A stretch of DNA of 64,000 nt from Macropodus opercularis (Eukaryota > Chordata > Actinopteri > Anabantiformes > Osphronemidae): assembly GCA_030770545.1 (NCBI GenBank), contig CM061102.1:13942501-14006500 (forward strand), given 5' to 3'. The notes under the pieces are model-generated. The model saw only the letters and a program-made list of their open reading frames with translations. It made no database searches and was not told where the DNA came from. Each line of letters starts with the position of its first letter. Position 1 is the stretch's first letter. Position numbers and translations under genes: made by a program. Below, in pieces: positions 25,443-38,600 of the stretch.

Positions 25443-26084
25443 CTTTCTCTTGGAACAATGCCGAAGAAACTCTCCTATCGCCATTCAAACTGTTAATGCA
25501 CCTTTAGTGTTGCAGCTCAGTAAGATAGTGCAAGGCCTGTGAGAAGATGCAGTTAGATGGGAGCTAATAAGGCTCATGGCATCATCTTTCATCCCCATCG
25601 TCAAGATTCCCACTCAAGATATGATGTTCAATAAGACAGACTGAGTCACGGTTGATTGGAGATCAGTTGGTGTGAACATACAACACACTAGTGGTATGCA
25701 ACACCAATACCCTGCAGATGTTACTGATACCAAGTCATTTAACTTCCTGGGAAACATCGGTGTAGAACAGTGCATCTCGGTCCATAGAGCTTTTCTAAAA
25801 ATGTTCGGTATTTCCATTCCTAGAGCAACTACTGTCTGTAGAAGCTGTTTAGTGTGTCCATGCCATTCATAGTGCAAAACTGATAAACCCTTCGTGAGGA
25901 GGCCATGTCTCATAGCTAAGGAGGTGTCTGGTCGATGTTAACTATTCTAGATACTTTTCACTTTTAAAGTGCTTCGTGAACATTTCTACCTGACCTCTGT
26001 TTGGATATGGGTGAAAAGAACACCGACCTGTTCCAGCCTTCACACATGGCACAAAGAAGCCTGATCTCCACGGTATGCTTGGCA

Positions 26085-26372
26085 AAAGTGTACCTCAGCC
26101 TATTTCAGCTGCTTCACCTTCCCCCCCCCCCCCCTCAGTTACACCCACTATCCAGCTTGTGCTATGTATGGGTCAAAGGTGGGTGGGGGGAGGGTTGGTT
26201 GAGGGCACAGCTGCGGTACCCGTCTCGGGAAGACTGTGACGTAAATGTGACCCTTTCATAAACTGTTCCGTGCAGAGACGCTGGCCAATGAGGGCGCAGC
26301 AGGCACTAAAATGGCCAAGCAAGTAGAAGAGTGCCTGCCTGGTATATAAACGGGGAGCAGAGACCTCCAGGG
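26085..26372 (+). promoter_or_regulatory. ckm promoter: E-boxes, CCAAT, CArG-like site, TATA
   Basis: A canonical TATA box (TATATAAA, 26343-26350) sits before the predicted first exon. Upstream are two CAGCTG E-boxes (26106-26111 and 26208-26213), a CCAAT box (26285-26289) and a CArG-like site one mismatch from consensus (ACTAAAATGG, 26305-26314). Vertebrate muscle creatine kinase promoters are driven by MyoD-family E-boxes, SRF/MEF2 sites and a TATA box, so this set fits. Site function is inferred from sequence only. A C14 run (26121-26134) and a G-rich stretch (26180-26195) are also present. Confidence 0.65.
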
Positions 26373-26451
26373 CTGGGTGACACCTATTTTGGCTGTGGTG
26401 AACAGGATCAGATCCCAAGGACTGTTATTTTTGTTCTTGTCTGGTGTGCAG
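26373..26451 (+). other. ckm: ckm non-coding exon 1
   Basis: The start is set about 25 bp past the TATA box. The end is a donor (GTGTGCAG|gtaaag) at 26451. The next acceptor, ctctttgcag at 27273-27282, precedes the exon with the start codon at 27299. This matches the vertebrate CKM plan of a non-coding first exon. The start is inferred. Confidence 0.6.
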
Positions 26452-27298
26452 GTAAAGAAATATTCCAATAAGCTCATTAGTTTTGTGGATATTTATGATC
26501 GCTTTATGTGATCAAAGATTTTAGAATTAAAAGTCCGTGATGAGATCATTAGATAATTCCACGACACTACCGTACCTACATGTTAAAACAGGCTCTGGCT
26601 GCATGGTGAACTTGCACTAATGCATATATTCTTGCTCTCTGGCAGAGGTCCACTTATTTAGACGGTTGTGTGTATGAACAGGTGCTTCACAGTCTCAAAA
26701 GATGTTCCGAGAGTGTTCTGTGATGGATTTTAGCTCTTTAAGAACCCAAATATGAGTATGTGCTTATGTTCAAATGTTTTATTATGGTTTACGGTCAATC
26801 TATCAACAAGTACATCATTGCATGCTTTATTGCTCCACAAGGACACGGTAGGACAAAGTAATACACTCTATAGACGATTAGCCCAGTGATCCCATCGGAT
26901 TATTGCATTGCATACTACTACTAACTTTGGTGAACTGCACTTAGATCAACCTGTAGGATATCTTCATGGTCTAAAACTGAGAATTGCGGTTGTGTGTGTA
27001 CCGAGAAAGTGAAGTGCTCCATTTTACAAGCTGAGGGCACTTTAAAACAAGGGGTGTACGGTCAGAGGTGCTGCTGCTAAAAATACCCAGCCGCCATGTG
27101 TCCCTCTGTATCCTCCCCGTACTGGATATCTGAGCTGTTGAGAATCGGATGACATCTGCAAAGAGAGTGTCCCCTATTCCCAAATATTTCCAAGATTGTG
27201 CTGGACAAGGGCAACGTGTTTGTTCCCTGTCATCCTGAGGCTCAGCTTTTTTTACTCACCCAGTTTCCTGTCCTCTTTGCAGTGTTCAGAAAGCAATC

Positions 27299-28988
27299 AT
27301 GCCTTTCGGAAACACCCACAACAACTTCAAGCTCAACTACACAGTTGACCTGGAGTTTCCTGACTTGTCCAAGCACAACAACCATATGGCCAAAGTCCTC
27401 ACTAAAGAGATCTATGGCAAGCTGAGGGACAAGCAGACACCCAGCGGCTACACCCTGGATGACGTCATCCAGACTGGTGTTGACAACCCTGGTGAGGCCC
27501 AAAGAAATCCTTCTATCTACAGAAGCACAGTGGCTCTAATCCCTCCCTTCTGTAGTCTAATTCCTGTCTATTTGCCTTCAGGTCACCCCTTCATCATGAC
27601 TGTTGGCTGTGTCGCTGGTGATGAGGAGTCCTACGAGGTCTTCAAGGACCTGCTCGACCCCGTCATCTCTGACCGTCATGGTGGATACAAGCCCACTGAC
27701 AAGCACAAGACTGACCTGAACTTCGAGAACCTGAAGGTACCGTGCAGCCTTCGCCACCGACTGGAGAACCTCATTATGAAGTAACGACCGTTACGAACTT
27801 TATTTTATTATTAGGGTGGTGACGACCTGGACCCCAACTATGTTCTGTCCAGCCGTGTTCGTACTGGCCGCAGCATCAAGGGATTCACTCTGCCCCCCCA
27901 CAACAGCCGTGGCGAGCGCAGAGCCATTGAGAAGCTGTCTGTCGAGGGTAAGCTTACAGTTTGACCAAGTTATTTAATAGACCAAGTGATATGGTTGACA
28001 TGGTTTTGAAAAATGCCATGTGAATAAACAGCATGTCTGTCTTTGCAGCTCTGACCAGCCTGGATGGTGAGTTCAAGGGAAAGTACTACCCCCTGAAGTC
28101 CATGACTGACGCCGAGCAGGAGCAGCTGATTGCCGATCACTTCCTGTTTGACAAGCCCGTCTCTCCCCTGCTGACCTGCGCCGGTATGGCTCGCGACTGG
28201 CCTGATGCCAGAGGAATCTGGTGAGTACGACAAAAAAAAAAAAAGAGTAGCTGTCAGCAGGTGGGCTTCTCTTCTCTTTCTTCTGTATAACCCGAATATT
28301 TGTCCATCCAGGCACAACGATAACAAGACCTTCTTGGTCTGGGTGAACGAGGAGGATCACCTGCGTGTCATCTCCATGCAGAAAGGCGGTAACATGAGGG
28401 AGGTCTTCAGGCGTTTCTGTGTTGGCCTGCAGAAGGTACAGGTGCAACATCTGACTTAGTGAAAGCATGGAATGGATGCTGGTTGCTCATCTGAACGTCC
28501 TTCCCTTTTACCTTCCAGATTGAGGAGATTTTCAAGAAGCACAACCATGGCTTCATGTGGAACGAGCATCTTGGCTACATCCTGACCTGCCCCTCCAACC
28601 TGGGCACCGGCCTGCGTGGCGGCGTCCACGTCAAACTGCCCAAGCTGAGCACACATGCCAAGTTTGAGGAGATCCTCAAGAGGCTGCGTCTGCAGAAGCG
28701 TGGCACAGGTAGGCACACACACAACACACACTCTTTAGCTTGTCCACGCGGCTTGTCTATGGTAATCCATACAAATGTTTGCTGCACGTGACTCTCCCTT
28801 CTACCACAGGTGGTGTGGACACTGCCTCCGTGGGTGGCGTGTTCGACATCTCCAACGCCGACCGTCTGGGCTCCTCTGAGGTGGACCAGGTCCAGCTGGT
28901 GGTTGATGGCGTCAAGCTGATGGTGGAGATGGAGAAGAAGCTGGAGAAGGGAGAGCCTATCGACAGCATGATTCCTGCCCAGAAGTAA
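27299..28988 (+). CDS. ckm: Creatine kinase, muscle type
   Basis: The enzyme transfers phosphate between ATP and creatine in the muscle cytosol, buffering ATP at the myofibril. Exons are 27299-27491, 27582-27736, 27815-27947, 28049-28220, 28312-28435, 28519-28708 and 28810-28988. They total 1146 bp, or 381 residues, exactly the vertebrate CKM length and exon plan. Motifs are the M-type start MPFGNTHNNFKLNY, an N-terminal guanidino-kinase domain, YVLSSRVRTGRSIKGF, the active-site signature CPSNLGTGLRGG with the reactive Cys, and the end GEPIDSMIPAQK. There is no transit peptide, which rules out the mitochondrial type. Codon use is strongly G/C-ending and the introns are short, as in highly expressed fish genes. 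Fish often carry ckma and ckmb, and I cannot say which this is. Confidence 0.97.
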
Positions 28989-29237
28989 AGAAAGACAATC
29001 GTGATTTACTCGTGACCATTTATGTGCAATCGAGCCAGCTGACGGGTGTGCAGAGGAAACAGCTGCTCACCGAGAGACTCTGCTCACGTTTTTCCTCCTT
29101 CCAGCTTTTTTCTTTTTTTCCTCTGTCCTTTGTCCTGTTTTTATTCATGTTCTCCTGTGTTGGTTGGTAACATCCTGGGATCAGCCTCCACTGAACTGGG
29201 CCTGCCTAGCACACGTGGCATAACCTACTTTTTGTAT

Positions 29238-29282
29238 AATAAAAAGTAACAATTATTGAACCTGTTCACCCTGTTCAATAAA
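29238..29282 (+). terminator. ckm poly(A) signals
   Basis: There are two AATAAA hexamers, at 29238-29243 and 29277-29282, about 250-295 bp past the ckm stop. Cleavage is expected shortly after either. Confidence 0.65.
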
Positions 29283-29420
29283 AAAAGTGCCCCATGAAAC
29301 AACTAAAAAGAATCAGTTTGGTCTTTCGTGTTGCAAAATGACAAACTATAAAGCATAGAGATGATCATTTCCACAAATGTTTGGACTATGAAAGAATCCA
29401 AAATGCCAACATCAGTGAAT

Positions 29421-32400
29421 TTTATTATTGTTCAGCTTCAAGTTATCCTTCAATACCACAACCACTCAATTTCAGTTTGTTTCCGAAGGGAGGAACTAAA
29501 CAGTACAGCAGTGTAAAATTACTCAGACACATCAAACTCTGTGCGTTCTTCAGTCTCTTTTGCATATAACATCAGCCGCTTCAGTTTTAAAACACAGTGC
29601 ATGTTAAATACTGAGCCCCCGAGGGGGGGGGCGTAATACTGCACCATCCACCATGTGAATCAAACCAGTAACACACCGTCTTTGAGCAGGTTCATAAGCA
29701 TTTACTCAACACTCAGGTCAAACACTTTTTTTTTTCCAGAATTTTTCACAGTGGATTCCACCTTAAGACAATGTTCATTCATTTTATACTAAGACTGAGT
29801 TTGTTTCACACCAAGTTATTAGCTTTTTAACCTGTTTAACGTTAATACTGCAATGATTCGCAAACAGTCCGCACTCGATATAAGGAAACGGTAAAATTAT
29901 GTTTCTATGGCTTCAATGAGTTCCAGGGTTTTCAATGTGTCAGATTTGTGTCAGTGTAAATTCTGGTTAAGTTAGAATCTACGCTAAAAATTGCAATTTA
30001 TTCCCAAGCCCCTCGCAGGGAAGATTTTCTTGACACGCTGTACGTTGTGGCGCATTTCATAGCATATCTACATACTTATAAGACCTCAGGAGCTCTCTTG
30101 AACATATCAAACCTATTCTGTAGCAAACAAAGTGGAGTAAAGTCAATGTATTTCATCAAAATGTTTCTTTTTGTTGGGATTGGGGCACTCCATCTAGCAC
30201 CATTTTCTTTTAATCAGTTCATATTTTTTTTGTTTTTCCCCCAAAGCTTTCAATTGTAGCTGTGTATTATGATGCTTTTCCCCACCTAAAACCCATCATG
30301 CATGATTGCAGGTTGGTTTTGTTCCTCATTGTCACAAACGGAAACTGCTTTAAACTAGAATTACTCTCTTGGTCTAGCTATAAATAAACCTTGAGCTCTA
30401 AGATATATACTATTCATATTCATATATTTTATATACAGCCATCAACTGACTGATATAAATCCTGTTTTAATGATATTATTCTAAAAAATAAATAAAGTAC
30501 CTGTGCAAATATCCACAAATTGAAGTGTTTCACATTTAAGACATTGGCGCCCTCCAGTGGCTAGTTCTGGTTAATACCTATGCAGGTACACTGGAAGGAG
30601 CTGATTCAAGTCAAAGCAAAGTGCATTGAGGTCTATATTACCTAATGCTAATATACACCACAATGAGAGATGTCCAGGGAGAGGACAAGGACAGACTCCA
30701 GGTGTCCATATTGGATTTTTGCATCTCACCCTGATGAGGAGAACAAGTCAAAGCAGCCTCCTTCTGCCAGGCTCCATGAACCAGCACACACCAAGCAGGA
30801 CTGATGCCACACACGGCTCGACAATGTGAGAGTGAGGACGACGGCAAGGTGTTCTCCCCCGTAAGAGAGCAGGACCTAAACCAAAGAGGTGAGGTAAGCC
30901 AAAACCCCTTGTGACAGTAGTAGTGTGTACGGCTGAGGAGAACGTCACTGTGTCAGAATAGGGGGGGTTGGGAATCTTAAGGACGGGTGAGAAAAGAAAA
31001 TGGGAGCGGCATAGGAGGGGGTTTTTGGGTCACCAAGAGCAAAGCCACAACTGAGAGACAGTATTAACAGTAAATCAGCAGCCAAACAACATGATCTCCT
31101 TAGCCTACGTAGATAGAACAGTACATTATTCACCGAAAACAGGGTGGGACCATAGAAAGCTTCCTCAGTTTACAAAAAACAACCAAACCCAAAACATTAA
31201 ATATGTACCGTGTGAAGGCGCAGGGGGTTATTCACTTTAAAGGCAACTCAACTTGGAGGGAGGAAAGACCATCCACACTGCCTTCACTGTGGCTTTTCCA
31301 GTTTCCGAGCACTGCCTCCAATCCCCACAGCATCAATGGACAAGCCGGTTTGTATGGAAGCGTGTGTTTCTCTGTGTGCGTAAAGGTGGTGTTGTAATCG
31401 GAGCAGATCTGCTGCTTGGCTCATCCACTTTTGGTGTTTCCCCAACGACATTCAGAGACGACGACTGAGGCAAGATCACACACGCAGAATGGCACGGGAT
31501 ACAAGTGAATTGCACTGAAAATACACCAGACTTACAGTAGAATTTCTTTCACATGTCAGGGCTTCAAGTTATGTATCACTGCTGCTGCATCTGCGGCGCA
31601 ACGCTGATACAACAGGGTGGAAAATTCAAATGCTTTTAAAACCCCTGAACGAGGATTAACGCCGTTCACCAGTGCTGACAGGCGATAGATCCAGCCAATC
31701 AGAGAGCGGCAAATGGGCACCAAGCTGACAAATGCATGTTTATGTCTAGTTCATTCTAATAGGAAGCCAAAATACAGTAGATGACCTACTGAGCTGAGCA
31801 GCTGTATTAGTTGAATTCGACATTAAACACTGACTGTGCTTGACTGAACCTTAATGTTCTCCTACTTTTTGATGTGTGACAACGTAGCTGAGAGCTTTGT
31901 TTCGCAATACATTTGATCAGACATCTCTACTAGCTCCCAGTCAGCATCTGGTTGGCTGTTTCACAAGCCCGTCAACCCTGCTCCCACTGACCTTAATCCA
32001 ATGCAGCCGTCACTGCTTTATGTACACAAATCCAAGCAGTGCATCCTTCTGCAGCCACCCGTCTGATCACTAAATGACCACAAAAACAGCCACTAACCAT
32101 TGGTGACGGGAATAAAATCTAGAGTCTACGTGATGGTGATGTGCAAAAAAAAAAAAAAGAATAAAATAAAAAAAGAAGACTTGCTTGATAGTGATTCTAA
32201 TGCACGACAGATGCTGTTTTTCTGCAGTGGTGAAAGTGAGAGTGGGTAGAAACAGTGATCAGAGCAATAAATAACAAAATAAAGAGTCATTATGGCTAGA
32301 GTAGCGATAAAAAATATTCTGCTAGATTCTGCCTGATCCAGGTCCAGTGGGCGCAGTAGCTCAGTGAAGGCGTCAGCGGAGCTGGACGAGGAGACAAGGA

Positions 32401-32672
32401 GATGTTGCCTTAGTCTATGTGACCGAATGGGTGGGTGTGTGTCTGTTTTTTGGTGTGCGTGCGTGTGCGTGTGTGCAGGGGGGTATTCAGGAAAGAGACA
32501 AAAGGAGAAGTCTTTGTTTTCTCGGGTCCAGCCCCTCTGCACTTCTCTGCTTTTTTTTTTTTTCGTCAATTGTTTCCACCCCACCTTTTTCTTATTTGCA
32601 CACACTCACACAGACTCACACAAAATTACACAAAACAGTCACCTGTACACAAACACCCCTCCTGCCCCCCTT
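29421..32672 (-). other. Probable mark4 3' UTR and tail-to-tail gap with ckm
   Basis: No coding segment was found downstream of the mark4 stop. Minus-strand AATAAA words occur at 29997-30002 and 29421-29426, so a long 3' UTR of about 2.7-3.2 kb could reach to within some 140 bp of the ckm poly(A) signals. The extent is inferred. The stretch also holds an A-run with A-rich DNA near 32145-32175. Confidence 0.4.
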
Positions 32673-35600
32673 TCATAGTTCAAGGTCCTTTGAGATTTGG
32701 GTGGCAATGTCCCGAAAAGCTAGCGGCGCCCCCCATAGTCGCGTGTAGCGCACCCCGTTAGAAGTCTCGGAGTTGCCCGTAGAAAGATGGCACACCTCGG
32801 CCTCGAAGGCCACGCGGCCCCCTGCCACGCCGTGGGTGCAGGAAAGCAGAAAGGGGCCAGCATGGTGGACCTGGCAGCCACATCCAAGCGCTGCCTCCCG
32901 CAGAGCCAGTACCACCTCCGCAGGGTCCCGCCTCCCGTTGCCTCTCAGATCCCAGCCACGTCCGACGGCCCGGGGCTCGGACGCTTTTTGATACCCAGGT
33001 AGATGGCAACTAGAGAGAAATTCGAAAAAAAAACACACAACAAAATCCCTTCAGCTACTCCTGCTTTAATAACCCCCCCCCCCCCCAAATAAGAATTGAG
33101 CAGTTGTGATATTTATACAATGTCATTGGGACTTGAACACGTGCACTGACCTTGTGAGCGCAAATCTCCTGATTCCCTCAGATTCATTTGTGACCCTGTG
33201 GGTAGAAACAGCCAGAGTAAGAGGTATTCACCTACAGTACAATGAGCCCTACGTACAGGGACATAAACAACTTTCAGACGAGACGGAAATCAGCAGTGGA
33301 TTATTATACAGTCAGACGGGCAAGCATCAACAACAACAAGCAAGCGATACACACAACAGTGTGTCCTCTGCTTAGACGAACTTCGTCTGTTTGTTCGCTT
33401 CTACTCTTTCAGAGCATGCAGATATAGAAGTAGTCCCTTCAATCACTTCTGTGATAGTATGGAATAAACATGTTGTCATGATGTCATTAACCACACAAAC
33501 AAAATCAAAACATAAAACATCATATATATATTAATAGTAAAAAAAAGATAACAATTCTCTACTGACAGTGACACAGACAAACAAATCCTATTTGATTGCA
33601 ACCATGCTGACTGACTCATGCAGACACAGAGGTATGTAGGCATTCATGGACTGGAGCAAATTCTCACGTGACCAGGCTCACAGATGGGAGCAGCACAGGC
33701 AGATAAGAAAGAAGCGATAGACATGGAAACTTACTAACTGTTTTTGATCCTTGCGGAAGAGTACAACCCGAGACTGATTTGTTTGAGCCCTGGCGCTTGG
33801 ATGGGTCAAGGTTGACCCTGATGCAGCGACAGAGGGGGGAAGCAGAATAAGACAGAGATGGAGAAACAAAGGAAGGACAGGGTGAGAGAAGGAAGTTGGG
33901 GACGAGGGTAGGAGAGATTATAATTGAGTCACGGGAGAGCAAGTGATGGAAAAGAGCGCAGCGCGGCAGCTGATTGGCAGGGATAAAGCTGAGGTTTGAT
34001 AAGATTAGACGTGTGTGATTAGGACAACTGAGGGGGAGAGGGGAGCAGAGGATAATCCAGGGCCACAGATGAGCTTGACAAAAAGGCCTGAGTGAATAAA
34101 ATGTCCAGATAAGCACAGATCCATACCCATACCCCGTGACCAGGCTCAAAGGCAATCTCAAAGGTGATCATACAGATTTTATATTTGATATATATTATAG
34201 TATATATATTTCTTAGGTGTAATATGAAAAAACCTAGTGCGAAAAGTTAAGAAAAAAGAAATTCACATTGCATTACAGTGAACATGTTAATTATTGGGAC
34301 TATGAACTGGTGGGGACGTAACTGAACATTGTTTTTCATCTTTAGTCCAAGATAAGCTTTTTTCCAGCCCGTAAAACTTTCTGTTTAGTGGAATCATATT
34401 ATAATCATTTTTAGCAGGCTGCAAACATTTTTAAAAAGGCTTAGAGTGAGATCATTTAAATATCAAGGCACTGGATCTGATCGTGCGCACCCCCAGCTGA
34501 TCTGGTCAAACCATATCCGTTCACCAATGACACGTACGTTTTGAATATTTATGCGAAACAACAACATCAAATAATGGCAACTTTACCAACCAGCAAAACT
34601 ACCCACAGTACACCTTCATGTGTATTGGCATATGTGGCCTACACGTCCTGATTCTGAACTACATGTCTTGATAAAAAAAAGCATGAACATTTAAAACAAA
34701 CTGCAAGATCAGCAGACGATTCTAACTAAAACGACATCTGGCAGATTTAGGAACTAAATTAAAGACACACAAGTCAAGTTTTCTAGTCATAAATCGAATC
34801 TTTGCCTCCCAGTGTGACATGTGACGTTGAGTGTGCATCCACCTGCGAGTGAGTTTCGAGGTCAGCTTGGTGAAGAGGTTGGACGTTGCCCTGGTGCGAG
34901 CGTGGGGCAGAGGGCTAGCGTCGTGATGGGACAGGGTGGGTGACGTGGGCGGAGCGGAGTAAACCGGGGCGCCGCGGTCTCTCAGCTGTCCCCCATGGAA
35001 GGTGCTGCGAATCGTGGAGCCCCGGGTCAGGCGGCATCGGTCTGTGGACGAAGACGAGGAGGCGGCTCCGGCCCCGGCAATGCTGACTGTGGAGGGAGAC
35101 GCCGCAGGCATGCGGTGGCCCAGCGAACTGCGGACAGAGGAGAAACAACACCACTTATAGTAAGTCATCCGGCAAATCGTATTTCAGATGTTCACACATC
35201 CTCCAACAAGTAAAGGTGACAGCCGATGCCTCTTAAAGTAAATATTACAAATGTTCAATGACTGCAGCATCCATCTTGCTTCTCCAGTCATGGATGATTT
35301 CAACAGTATGTAACCTTTTCAACCACATATGTTTAAGCTGTTGCGATGTTTAAGTTTTTACCAGAAGTATCATATTCTACCTGTCATAGCCCCACAATAA
35401 GAATTACAAACAATAAGGCATCCAAAATAAATGGTACCTGTTGTCTTTGCCATTCTGCAGAAGAGAGTGTCTGTCAGCGCCTGAGCGGTCCGTGCACACG
35501 TACGTATTGCGGCGTGTCATGGCGCTTCCAGGGATGTTATTCTACAGAGAGAGGAATAAAGCAAGATGCTGGGTAAGACTTCCAAAACATTTCCCTTGGT

Positions 35601-38600
35601 GTAATAAGAGAGTGTTCCTTACTGTGGTGGCAGTCATGTCCTTGCGGCGGTCCGGGATCTCCGACTTGTTGGGGTTGTTGGCACTGCTGACCATCGGGCT
35701 GGACGGAGGGAGGCTGTGGCTCCCCATGACGCTACAACTGGCTTTACGCGAAGGCATTCGGCCTTCCCGCAGCTCCCTGTCGCCTGTGCTGGTCGGGCTC
35801 CTTTTGGGATGCATGACGGGCATGGAAGGCCCGCCTTGGTTGTGGAGGACAGCAGAGCATAGACACACAGAGACTCATATAAGGAATATTCTGCAAACAT
35901 ACAGGTCGTGGAAAATCCCAAAAGAGCTAACCACAGGCCAAATAAAAATAAAACAATGTTCCAACAATCTGTGCTGTACATCAGGGACTTGGAGACGTTG
36001 GAGAAGAGACTCACAGAAGTCACTGTGTCGTCGCTGCCTGTGGTAAGTGGAGGCACTGCGCTGGGTCTTGCTATGTGAGGAGGAGGTTGAAGAGGAAGAG
36101 GAGCCAGTGGCTGAGGAGTGCTTGTTGGTCCCGTTGGCAACGGGGCTGGGTCGTACCCTCGCTAGGGACAGGCTACTAGCTGTACGCGCATCACTGCCCT
36201 CCTGTTAAATCACAGTGACGTAAGTTCGATATGTCGTCAGATTCTGTTACCTCGCGGCTACAGTATAATGCGTTTACGTTTCTTCTCATGGTCATTTTCA
36301 TTTTCACTTACGTCGCCTTTGCGGCCCAGCAGTAAGTAAGTGGCTGTGACCTCGTTGTATTTCTGATTGAGGAGAGAGTCCTTGATTTCCTCTGGTGTGA
36401 AGCCCATACTGACCATCACCTCTAAAAAAAAAACAAAAACCCACAAACCATCACAATGGCAATGTAAACATAGGCGCTGCAGCCTGACACATTGATGGGT
36501 TTTGTTGAAGATGCCGGCAGCGCAGGCTTGGAGCCCAAATGGCTGGCTCACCTATGCGAGCTGGATCACTGTAGTCCTCAACAGGCTCTATATGGGGCTT
36601 CAGGTCCTCCCCCTCATACCCTGAATTTATCCACTTATCCTTCATGACTTGCTGTGGAAGCAATACAACAGAGACGTTTTGGGCGGGGTGGGATTTTTAA
36701 TGAGCAATCTGCCCCCCTTTCGTTTGCCCTCTTTACCTCTAGGGTGCAGCGTTTGGAGGGATTGAGCACCAGGAATCGTCGAAGTATCCCCTCACAGTCT
36801 GTGGACATATAGAAGGGCACACGGTACTTTCCTCTCAGCACACGCTCCCTCAGCTCCTGTTGGCACCGCCAATAGCGTGTTATATGCACATACGGCACAG
36901 TACACTTCAAATTCAACAAATCAGCAGAACCGAAAGATTTTGAATCGCTCTGGACATGGCGTAATGAGAAGGAACACATTGCATCAGGCATCGGTCACAG
37001 CACATCCACAAATAAAGTTATTCAGCGACATTCTTTACCTCGCATCCAAAAGGGAGCGCGGACGTGACACGAAAGTGCTTGGACACTAGACTCAAGTTCT
37101 CTAATAAAACCAGTCAGTATGATGCAACAGTGTCTGTTGCATTAAATCCTCAGGTCCCTCACTGCGTCACACATTAGTGGGGTTAAACACACATTTGCCT
37201 GCACCCGACGGTGGAGCTCTGGGGGTCTATTCAATGCCATCTGCTGGGTTTTGGATATAAATACTACCGGTAGTTGTTGTGTTGTTGTTTTAAATAGCAG
37301 GACCTACTGTGTGGTGTAACAGCATCAACAGTGACGACTGAACAAGGACTTTTGTTAAGATTTTACAGTAGGAATTGAATACAGTTATGTTCAATTATAA
37401 ATTTTATATTTATCCTAGATGTTTTATACTGTGTTTTGCATTTTAATATTTCCAAATGGTTTATGTTTTGAATGCATTTGACTTAACTGGTTCTCTGCTA
37501 CCTGCTGGCTCCGTATGCATTCTCTGTATGCATTTGTTGACTATATACAGTACAAGCTTTTTGTTTGATGCTTTCAAAAGACCCTGATTAAAGCTCTTGG
37601 TCTATAAATAGTTCTCTGTAATTCTACAATTATAGCTGGATCTTTTACGGTTTTTGGTTTTTTTCGTGAGTGAAGTTGTGAAATCCTGGACACTATGTAT
37701 TTGATAATTCTGCATGTAAACCCTTGACTGTTGAGCCCGACCATGTCCATAACTCCCCGAGGCTGGATGAGCGCATACAAACAAACAGTCTCTCCTGTCT
37801 ACTTGCCTTCAGGTTCTGCCCATCAAAAGGCAGCGAGCCGCTGACCAGCGTGTAGAGGATGACTCCCAGGCTCCAGACATCCACCTCAGGCCCGTCATAC
37901 TTCTTGCCCTGGAAAAGCTCCGGGGCGGCGTACGGCGGCGAGCCGCAGAACGTGTCCAGCTTGTTGCCCAGCGTGAATTCGTTACTGAAGCCGAAATCGG
38001 CAATCTTGATGTTGGCATCGGCGTCCAGCAGAAGGTTCTCCGCCTGAGTCATGTATACGTTGAGGCAGAGAGGGATGGACAGCACAGTGGGGAGAGCAGT
38101 TGAATGGGGGAGGAGAAGGACAGTGGATGTGACTCATGACAATGTGTGTTTAGGAATGTTGTAATGTCACGCTCTGACTTCCTTCCCAGCATTTCAACTC
38201 ATCAGTGTGTGATTAAAATGCCAAAAGGCACTTTCATGAACACAGATTAGGACTAGTTCCAAATTATAACTCTGAGTTCAGTGTAATCTGTCAGTGAAAT
38301 GAATGTCTTAGTCTGGGACTAGCCTTAATTCCTCATCTCTGAAAGCAGGCCGTAACATCTTCTGATCGTTCTCACCTTCAAATCTCTGTGGACGATATTC
38401 TTCGTGTGGCAGTAGTGGACAGCCGAAACAATCTGTCGACACGAGGAAACAGACAAACGTGAGGCGCCAACAGCTGAATGCGAGGATCGGCACAAAGCGG
38501 GCACCAAGGGGTGGCGTATTCGTACCTGTCGAAATTTGGCCCTGGCTTCAACCTCCTTCATTCTCCCATGAGACACGAGGTAGTCAAACACTTCACCTGG

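Larger units (their letters stand above)
22019..26084. other. Intergenic region between nccrp1 and ckm
   Basis: No supported coding exon was found on either strand. Contents are a short tandem repeat at 22726-22850, AT-rich DNA, and a C16 run at 25421-25436 continuing as C6 after one A. The nearest genes diverge: nccrp1 runs left from 21058 and ckm runs right from about 26373. The nccrp1 promoter must therefore lie just right of 21058. Confidence 0.5.

Noticed and set aside
32364..32761. Overlapping plus-strand open frames of about 100 codons
   Set aside because: They are antisense to the mark4 3' UTR and last exon, rich in low-complexity CVC/F runs, and show no domain.
35441..36046. 201-codon plus-strand frame
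   Set aside because: It is antisense across two mark4 exons and an intron, and the mark4 reading on the other strand is clearly the conserved one.
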